DNA of 31,021 nt from Hyphomicrobiales bacterium (lineage in GTDB: Bacteria; Pseudomonadota; Alphaproteobacteria; Rhizobiales; Beijerinckiaceae), in contig JAQGKM010000047.1 in the NCBI GenBank assembly GCA_028290125.1, positions 1-31,021 of the forward strand, given 5' to 3'. Of this stretch, positions 23,709 through 28,806 are shown one piece after another; position 1 is the first letter of the stretch, and each line of letters begins with the position of its first letter. The notes under the pieces were generated by a model. That model saw only the letters and a list, made by a program, of their open reading frames with translations, did not search any database and was not told the DNA's origin. Position numbers and translations under genes: made by a program.

Positions 23709-24688
23709 GCTTCGACTCCGGCGAGTTCGACGAGAACAGCGACGATGGCGCGTCGCGCGAGTTCGATCTTGAAACCGTTGTGCGACAGCGGCTCGGCGTC
23801 GGCGAGTTCGGCGGCAGCGGCGGCGCGGAAAGCGTCTTCCGTCGCGGGCCCGCCACGAAGCATCGCCTCGGCTTTCGATGCACGCCACGGTTTGTGGGCG
23901 ACGCCCCCGAGCGCGAGGCGCACATCGGCGATCTTGCCGTCCTTGATGTCGAGCGCCGCCGCGACCGAGACGAGCGCGAAGGCGTAACTCGCCCGGTCGC
24001 GCACCTTGCGGTACGTCGAGCGCGCGGAGAACGACAGCGGCGGCAGTTCGACGGCCACGATCAGATCGGCGGGATGGAGCGTCGTGTCGAGATCGGGCCG
24101 ATCACCGGGCAGGCGATGGACGTCGCCAAAGGGAATCTTGAGCTCCTGGCCGTCGCGCTGGATGTGAACGACGGCGTCAAAGGCTGCGAGCGCAACGCAC
24201 ATGTCGGAGGGGTGCACGGCGACGCAGGACGAGGATGCGCCCAACACCGCATGGTTTCGATTGAAGCCATCGATGGCGTCGCAGCCCTGCCCGGGCTGGC
24301 GCTTGTTGCAGCTCGATCCCTCGTCATCGTAAAAATAGGTGCAGCGCGTGCGCTGAAGCAGATTGCCGCCGACCGTCGCCATGTTGCGTATCTGCGCGGA
24401 AGCGCCGGAGACGATGGCGCGCGACAGGGCCGGGTAGCGCGTGCGAACGAGCGTGTCTTCCGCCACCTTGGTGTTGCGGGCCGCCGCGCCGATGAGCAAA
24501 CCGCCCTGCGGCCCTTCTGCGATGGCGCTCGACAGACCCGTGACGTCCACCAGCGCCGTCGGGCGCTCGATGGTTTCGCGCATCAGGTCGACCAGATTGG
24601 TGCCGCCGCCGAGGAATTTTGCAGCGGGCTGAAATTTGCTGGCGGCGTCGGCTGCGCTCGTGGCGCGCGCATAGGTGAACAGGTTCAT
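23705..24688 (-). CDS. paoB: Aldehyde oxidoreductase, FAD-binding subunit with extra 4Fe-4S site (PaoB/YagS type)
   Basis: The 327-aa subunit carries FAD and passes electrons on from the iron-sulfur subunit. The FAD-binding loops are FLGGGTNLVDLM (26-37) and MATVGGNLLQR. An inserted segment has four cysteines, Cys116 (RTRC), Cys127 (GSSC), Cys136 (GQGC) and Cys155 (SSSC), in the arrangement of PaoB-type proteins, which hold a [4Fe-4S] cluster unusual for this enzyme family. This is the main reason for calling the system PaoABC-like rather than an ordinary xanthine or CO dehydrogenase. It overlaps both neighbours by four bases. Confidence 0.93.
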   Translation of the reverse strand: MNLFTYARATSAADAASKFQPAAKFLGGGTNLVDLMRETIERPTALVDVTGLSSAIAEGPQGGLLIGAAARNTKVAEDTLVRTRYPALSRAIVSGASAQIRNMATVGGNLLQRTRCTYFYDDEGSSCNKRQPGQGCDAIDGFNRNHAVLGASSSCVAVHPSDMCVALAAFDAVVHIQRDGQELKIPFGDVHRLPGDRPDLDTTLHPADLIVAVELPPLSFSARSTYRKVRDRASYAFALVSVAAALDIKDGKIADVRLALGGVAHKPWRASKAEAMLRGGPATEDAFRAAAAAELADAEPLSHNGFKIELARRAIVAVLVELAGVEA

Positions 24689-25188
24689 TCCGCAGCCTCC
24701 TGGCGCGCGTCGAAGATGGCGTCGATGATTCCGTTATGAGCGCCGCAGCGGCAGAGATTTCCGCTCATCCGTTCGCGCGCTTCATCGCGGCTGAGCGTGA
24801 GCGTCGTCGAGGCCAGATCTTCCGTGACGTGACTGGGTACGCCGCGCCGGATTTCGTCCATCATGCCGACAGCCGAGCAGATCTGACCGGGCGTGCAATA
24901 GCCGCATTGAAAACCATCGTGGTCGATGAAGGCCTGCTGCAGGGGATGCAGGGAGCCAGCTGTTCCGAGGCCCTCGATCGTGACGATGGAGCGTCCCTCA
25001 TACTGCACGGCGAGCGCCAGGCAGGAGATCACGCGCTCGCCGTCGACCAGCACGGTGCAGGCGCCACAAGCGCCCTGATTGCAGCCCTTTTTCGTCCCCG
25101 AGAGGTTCAGCCCGTCGCGGAGCAGGTCGAGGAGCGTGACGCGAAGATCGTCGGGAAGCGGTACCCCGGTTCCGTTGATGGTGATCAT
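24685..25188 (-). CDS. paoA: Aldehyde oxidoreductase, [2Fe-2S] subunit (PaoA/YagT type)
   Basis: The 167-aa subunit holds two [2Fe-2S] clusters. The plant-ferredoxin-type site uses Cys36, Cys41, Cys44 and Cys56 (GCNQGACGAC, then VISC). The helical-domain site uses Cys95, Cys98, Cys146 and Cys148 (QCGYC, then NLCRC). ATG 25188 gives the standard start MITINGTGVPLPDDLR and has GAGGATTGAGG before it. A longer frame to 25263 adds residues that do not look like a Tat signal, so unlike E. coli PaoA this complex is probably cytoplasmic. It is the first gene of the operon. Confidence 0.93.
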   Translation of the reverse strand: MITINGTGVPLPDDLRVTLLDLLRDGLNLSGTKKGCNQGACGACTVLVDGERVISCLALAVQYEGRSIVTIEGLGTAGSLHPLQQAFIDHDGFQCGYCTPGQICSAVGMMDEIRRGVPSHVTEDLASTTLTLSRDEARERMSGNLCRCGAHNGIIDAIFDARQEAAE

Positions 25189-25203
25189 CCTCAATCCTCG
25201 CAA

Positions 25204-25209
25204 ATTATA
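25204..25209 (-). promoter_or_regulatory. Possible -10 box (TATAAT) of the aldehyde oxidoreductase operon
   Basis: A perfect TATAAT lies on the minus strand 15 bases before the start codon. TTCTTG stands 16 bases further upstream as a poor -35. Transcription would begin about nine bases before ATG 25188 and would cut into the ribosome binding site, which makes the call uncertain. Confidence 0.25.
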
Positions 25210-25324
25210 GGGCGGCGCCGCATGCCAAGAACAAAGGAACGTGCGGCTGCTCCGTTTGGCCAACGTCTCTTCAGATATTTTCAGTCACAGCTTCGCGAGC
25301 CGCGCTTACAATTTAGGCAGCCGT

Positions 25325-25357
25325 TCAAAAGAGAAATGCGGGCCACTGGCCCGCATT
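25325..25357 (-). terminator. Rho-independent terminator after the DUF3597 gene
   Basis: A perfect 10-bp stem AATGCGGGCC (25335-25344) / GGCCCGCATT (25348-25357) has a three-base loop. Read on the minus strand it is followed by TTTCTCTTTT. It lies 44 bases after the DUF3597 stop. Confidence 0.85.
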
Positions 25358-25401
25358 CCGAGAAGCTTCCAACCGGCGCCGCATTACGGCAGCGGCGAAT
25401 G

Positions 25402-25806
25402 TTACTTGAGGTCGTCCGGCACCTTGCCGCCGTTGGCGGCGAGTTTGGCCATGACCTGCTTGTGCAACCAGATGTTCATCGTGGCCGAGTCGTTCTCATC
25501 GCCCGTATAATGCAGATCCGTGGCGAGTTCCTTGCGGGCCGCGAGGCTGCTGTCGAGACCCACGAGTTTCATGAGATCGACGATCGAGCTGCGCCAGTTG
25601 AGTTTCTGACCAGCTTTCGCGGCCATGCCGTCGAGCACTTCCGCAACATCGACCTGCTGGCCGGTCGCCGCGCCCGGCGTGGGCTGGGGAGCGACGCCCG
25701 ATGAGGCGGTCGTTCCCGCGGTGGGCGACGATCCCGCAGGCGCGGCTTCCGCCGCCTGTGCGGGATGGCCGAAGATCTTCGAAATGATGTTGCCGAGCAT
25801 GCTCAT
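25402..25806 (-). CDS. DUF3597 domain-containing protein
   Basis: The 134-aa product has a short N-terminal piece (MSMLGNIISKIFG), an Ala/Pro/Thr/Gly-rich linker (16-48) and the DUF3597 domain. The domain has VDVAEVLDGMAAKAGQKLNWR, SIVDLMKLVGLDSSLAARKELA and SATMNIWLHKQVMAKLAANGG. The family is cytoplasmic and small, often placed beside YidB-type genes; no activity is known. AAGGAG lies seven bases before ATG 25806. It follows the YidB gene by 39 bases and ends at a strong terminator, so the two form an operon. Confidence 0.92.
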   Translation of the reverse strand: MSMLGNIISKIFGHPAQAAEAAPAGSSPTAGTTASSGVAPQPTPGAATGQQVDVAEVLDGMAAKAGQKLNWRSSIVDLMKLVGLDSSLAARKELATDLHYTGDENDSATMNIWLHKQVMAKLAANGGKVPDDLK

Positions 25807-25845
25807 GTTTGTCTCCTTCAAGTAGATATCGTGCGCCGGCGCGGC

Positions 25846-26457
25846 TTACTGTCTTTGGCCTGACCAGATCTCGCTGTCGTCAGGCACCCGTCCGTTCGGC
25901 GTCAGGTGATCGATCGAGGACGGCAGTTCCACGGACAATTCATCGAGCAGCTGGTCGCGCGGCATGCCGGTCTGCTGTTCAAGCTCGCTGAGCGTGTCGG
26001 GACCGAGCGCGCGCGCCATGTCGTGCGGCGCGATCTGCTTGTTCTGACCCGAGCCGACCCAGGAATCGACGTGATCGCCGAAGCCGCTGCCACGCAATTG
26101 CTCAAGCAGGCCGCCGAGCACGCCCGACACGCCGGCTCCGCCAAGCAGGCCGCCCAATGCGCCACCCAGGCCTCCGCCACCCAAGCCTCCGCCACCAAGC
26201 CCGCCGCCACGGCTCAGGCTGCCCGCATCCATGCCGGCACCGGTCTGGCCGCCGCCCAGGAGGTCGCCCCAGCCGCCCGGCTGCACGCCGGTCTGGCCGC
26301 TTTGTATTGTGGTTGTTCGCGAGGTGACGCTTTGCGCCGCCTTCGCCGCCAGCAGCAGCAGGATGGCCTTGACCATCGGCGACGTGCTGGATGTCGAGGA
26401 CGTGCGCGAACCTGCGCCGCCACCCAGACTGCCGATCAGTGAATCCAAGAGACCCAT
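25846..26457 (-). CDS. YidB family (DUF937) protein with a glycine-rich centre
   Basis: The 203-aa protein starts MGLLDSLIGSLGGGAG and ends with the YidB core: LEQLRGSGFGDHVDSWVGSGQNKQIAPHDM, then ALGPDTLSELEQQTGMPRDQLLDELSVELPSSIDHLTP. Between them lies a tract of GGGLGG-type repeats (about 85-115), encoded by near-identical short DNA units at about 26130-26215. The YidB fold is a small helical domain of unknown role. GGAGG lies six bases before ATG 26457. A near-match EcfG promoter is 27 bases upstream. The DUF3597 gene follows in the same operon. Confidence 0.9.
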   Translation of the reverse strand: MGLLDSLIGSLGGGAGSRTSSTSSTSPMVKAILLLLAAKAAQSVTSRTTTIQSGQTGVQPGGWGDLLGGGQTGAGMDAGSLSRGGGLGGGGLGGGGLGGALGGLLGGAGVSGVLGGLLEQLRGSGFGDHVDSWVGSGQNKQIAPHDMARALGPDTLSELEQQTGMPRDQLLDELSVELPSSIDHLTPNGRVPDDSEIWSGQRQ

Positions 26458-26483
26458 GGCGCCCTCCATTTGCTGCCGGACAA

Positions 26484-26509
26484 CGGCGCGGGAGGCGACT
26501 TGGTTCGAG
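26484..26509 (-). promoter_or_regulatory. Possible EcfG-type promoter for the YidB operon (one mismatch)
   Basis: On the minus strand CGAAC (26509-26505), 17 bases, then CGTT (26487-26484). This matches eight of nine consensus bases at an accepted spacing, 27 bases before ATG 26457. Confidence 0.4.
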
Positions 26510-26546
26510 ACGCGTACGATTGAAAGCGGAGCAGGCGGCCACAAAC

Positions 26547-26577
26547 AAAAAAGGCGAGCCCGAGGCCCGCCTTTTTT
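26547..26577 (-). terminator. Rho-independent terminator, probably bidirectional
   Basis: AAAAAAGGCGAGCC (26547-26560) pairs with GGCCCGCCTTTTTT (26564-26577) with one mismatch and a CGA loop, giving T-runs on both strands. It lies 18 bases after the stop of the leftward gene at 26595. Confidence 0.88.
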
Positions 26578-26594
26578 ACCAGGATCTCAGCCGC

Positions 26595-26885
26595 TCACGG
26601 GATGGCGATGCGCCGGCGCGTGGTGCGGCGCTCGACGATGACGGCACGGCCCGATGCCGACGGACTCGCGGGCGCAACGCGCTGAATCGTGGTGGCGCGC
26701 CGCTGGGCGCGCAGCGCCACAGCGCGCACTTCGTCCTCCGACACGCCCATGAGCTGCGCCGCGACCTCGATCTGGCTCGCCTGATCCTCGGTGAAGCATT
26801 GTGCGGCTTCGAGCGCTTCTTCGATCGTCGGAGGATCGTGGCGCACGCGGCGTCCGCCGTATTTCGTCTTCCATGCAGCAGGCAT
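26595..26885 (-). CDS. Small protein of unknown function
   Basis: The 96-aa product begins MPAAWKTKYGGRRVRHDPP. It then has a helical acidic middle (TIEEALEAAQCFTEDQASQIEVAAQLMGVSEDEVRA) and a basic tail (VERRTTRRRIAIP). The middle could pack as a small helical bundle; the tail could bind nucleic acid. A longer frame to 26966 exists, but its extra residues look non-coding. The ribosome binding site of ATG 26885 is weak. The strong terminator directly after the stop supports it being a real gene. No family is named with confidence. Confidence 0.7.
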   Translation of the reverse strand: MPAAWKTKYGGRRVRHDPPTIEEALEAAQCFTEDQASQIEVAAQLMGVSEDEVRAVALRAQRRATTIQRVAPASPSASGRAVIVERRTTRRRIAIP

Positions 26886-27035
26886 GTCGTTCACTCGTCT
26901 CAGTATCTCGGTGTCGGTGCGTTCCGCTTTTACGCGAGTGGACGCGAATATCCAACAACCTGACACGCATTTGCTGCGGATGCACGAGCAAAGCTTGGGC
27001 AGCGGGCGGCCGCATGGCAGCCCTGCAATTCATGC

Positions 27036-27060
27036 GGAACAGCGTGCCGCCCCCAGCGTT
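27036..27060 (+). promoter_or_regulatory. EcfG (general stress sigma) promoter, exact match
   Basis: GGAAC (27036-27040), 16 bases, CGTT (27057-27060), 65 bases before ATG 27126 and in the same direction. The only gene it can serve at close range is the small gene at 27126-27350. Confidence 0.65.
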
Positions 27061-27125
27061 CAAAGCAGGGAAGCGTCACGCGCGAGACGTTTCCAGCATC
27101 AAGATCGCACGATGGGACACATTCA

Positions 27126-27350
27126 ATGACATGGCGCGTCCGTTACTACAGTCCGTCGCTGCAGCATGAAATGCAGTCACCCGATTATCCGACCGAAGCG
27201 GAAGCGCTCGCGGCGGCGTGGGACATCGCCCAGCTTGCCGGCCAGATTTCCGCGATCGAAGGCCCCGATGGCGAAATCGCCGGCACGGATGAGATCGAGG
27301 TCTGGTTTCGCGAGCATAACCTGGTGATGCCGCCGGTGCGCGAGCGCTAG
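27126..27350 (+). CDS. Small protein of unknown function with an EcfG-type promoter
   Basis: The 74-aa product (MTWRVRYYSPSLQHEMQSPD, then a helix TEAEALAAAWDIAQLAG, then strands ISAIEGPDGEIAGTDEIEVWFREH) reads as one small alpha/beta domain. It is acidic and cytoplasmic. An exact GGAAC-N16-CGTT promoter lies 65 bases upstream, so it is probably a general-stress gene. Its TAG stop (27348-27350) shares the palindrome CTAG with the stop of the convergent cyclic-nucleotide-domain gene. Codon use matches the rest of the window. Confidence 0.75.
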   Translation: MTWRVRYYSPSLQHEMQSPDYPTEAEALAAAWDIAQLAGQISAIEGPDGEIAGTDEIEVWFREHNLVMPPVRER

Positions 27351-27805
27351 CCCGGGGTTTCATCGTGCAGGCGCTGGCTTGCGGCGCCGAGCCCCGCCGT
27401 GAGCACTGCGAGGCGCTTGGCGCAGAAGTCCCGTAATCTTACCGCGCTGGCGGGATGGGATTTCAGGATTCGCAGGAATGCTGTTCGGGGCAGCAGCAGG
27501 ACTGCGCTGGCTTCCACCGCATCGGCCGTGCTGCGTCGCTCCGATTCAACGAGAAGCGCCATTTCGCCAATGAGGCTGCCGGGTGTGACGACGACCTGTG
27601 CGCCGCCGTCCGCCCCCGAAAGCGTCAACCGGCCGGTGACGAGGACATAGGCGCAGTTGCCCACGTCTCCTCGGGCAAACAGCCGCTCGCCACGGCGCAG
27701 GATTTTTGTTTCGCTTGCGAACGCCACGGCCTCGAGGGCGTCGTGATCGAGGTTGGCGAGGAATGGAATTTCGGCAAAGCGGCGTGCGTCTTCCGTATTG
27801 GCCAT
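27347..27805 (-). CDS. Cyclic nucleotide-binding domain protein without an output domain
   Basis: The 152-aa product is almost entirely one cNMP-binding domain of the CRP/CAP type. It has FLANLDHDALEAVAF and the jelly-roll with LRRGERLFARGDVGNCAYVLVTGRL. The phosphate-binding cassette (GSLIGEMALLVESERRSTA) keeps the Gly-Glu pair and the Arg that contacts the cyclic phosphate. A C-terminal helix follows, but there is no helix-turn-helix, so it is not a transcription factor by itself. It may be a stand-alone sensor that binds a partner. It lies 65 bases after the response-regulator gene on the same strand and may be its partner. Confidence 0.88.
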   Translation of the reverse strand: MANTEDARRFAEIPFLANLDHDALEAVAFASETKILRRGERLFARGDVGNCAYVLVTGRLTLSGADGGAQVVVTPGSLIGEMALLVESERRSTADAVEASAVLLLPRTAFLRILKSHPASAVRLRDFCAKRLAVLTAGLGAASQRLHDETPG

Positions 27806-27870
27806 GTTTTTCCCTGTGACGTTGTGCTGGACAACGCCCGAGGGGAGATCAAGGATGCACTATTGCTCGC

Positions 27871-28632
27871 TCAAAGCTCGTCCGCGAAAGCAGGGTTGCT
27901 CTCGATGTCGGGCGCGAGCAACGCCGCCGCGCGGGTCCGCTCGCGTTCGTCACGAACGAGCGCATAGCCTTCGGACCGAACGTTTCTGACAAAGCGTCCG
28001 GAGCTCGACATGCCGAGCTTGCGACGCAACTTGCTGACCATGACATCGACAGAGCGGCTGAGGTTTGCTTCGCTGTGACCGAGCACGTCGCGGGCGATGA
28101 CCACCCGCTCGACAATCCGGCCTTCGTTACGCAACAGCAGATACAGGAGCCTGAATTCGCTCGGCGTCAGCAGCACGGGCCGGGCGCCCGGGCCGCGCAG
28201 CACACGGCTCGCGATGTCGAGCGTCGCAACTCCGCAAGATATTTCCATGTTGGGCGGCAGATTGGCTTTCGGTCCCGAGCGCCAGACGCGCTTGAGACGC
28301 AGCACAAGCTCGCGCAGGTCGACCGGCTTCGCCATGTAGTCGAGCGCGCCACGCTCCAGACAGGCGATACGATCCAGGACGCGTGAGCTGTCGGAGATCA
28401 CGAACGACTCGACGCCATCGAGTTTGAGCTCACCGAGAAACGCGAGCACATCTGCTGATCCGACATCCAACGCGATCAGCACGACATCCGGACGCTGGCT
28501 TTCTATCTGACGGCGCGCCTCGACGAGGCTGGTGGCGGCGTCGACGATCCACCCATGCTGGGCCAGATAGGCTGAAACCATCTTCCGGAGAGCGGAAGAT
28601 TCCTCAATCATCAGGATACGAGCATCATCCAA
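27871..28632 (-). CDS. OmpR-type response regulator with a degenerate receiver domain
   Basis: The 253-aa protein has a receiver-like domain (about 4-115) and a winged-helix DNA-binding domain (about 130-230: LTPSEFRLLYLLLRNEGRIV, then SRSVDVMVSKLRRKLG and VRSEGYALV). In the receiver the acidic pair is Glu10-Glu11 and the Lys of MAKPVD is kept. The phosphoacceptor position in RPDVVLIALDVG is Ala54, not Asp; an Asp two residues later (56) is out of register. It should therefore bind DNA without normal phosphorylation. No histidine kinase is adjacent. The gene downstream encodes a cyclic-nucleotide-binding protein. Confidence 0.9.
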   Translation of the reverse strand: MDDARILMIEESSALRKMVSAYLAQHGWIVDAATSLVEARRQIESQRPDVVLIALDVGSADVLAFLGELKLDGVESFVISDSSRVLDRIACLERGALDYMAKPVDLRELVLRLKRVWRSGPKANLPPNMEISCGVATLDIASRVLRGPGARPVLLTPSEFRLLYLLLRNEGRIVERVVIARDVLGHSEANLSRSVDVMVSKLRRKLGMSSSGRFVRNVRSEGYALVRDERERTRAAALLAPDIESNPAFADEL

Positions 28633-28667
28633 GATGGCACCATTTAAAGCCAGCTTCGCTATATTTC

Positions 28668-28698
28668 CTATAACTTACATCCGTAACGCGAAGGTCAA
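28668..28698 (-). promoter_or_regulatory. Possible sigma-70-type promoter of the response regulator
   Basis: TTGACC (28698-28693) and TTATAG (28673-28668) are 19 bases apart on the minus strand, 36 bases before ATG 28632. The -35 is good; the spacing is long and the -10 only fair. Confidence 0.35.
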
Positions 28699-28765
28699 GG
28701 CTCAATTCGTTTGCGCCCGATCAAAAGTGCGGCTTGATCGGTGCAATCCGGAGTTGTGGAATTAT

Positions 28766-28806
28766 AATGAAACAAAGCGGCGAGTTGTACGACGCAACCG
28801 CCGCTT
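28766..28806 (-). terminator. Terminator of the formate dehydrogenase gene, containing its stop codon
   Basis: AAGCGGCG (28775-28782) pairs with CGCCGCTT (28799-28806), and inside it GTTG (28784-28787) pairs with CAAC (28795-28798). On the minus strand the hairpin is followed by TGTTTCATT. The stop codon (28805-28807) sits in the stem. Confidence 0.7.

Noticed and set aside
26130..26215. Short tandem DNA repeats resembling a CRISPR or minisatellite
   Set aside because: They encode the in-frame Gly-rich tract of YidB and have no unique spacers.
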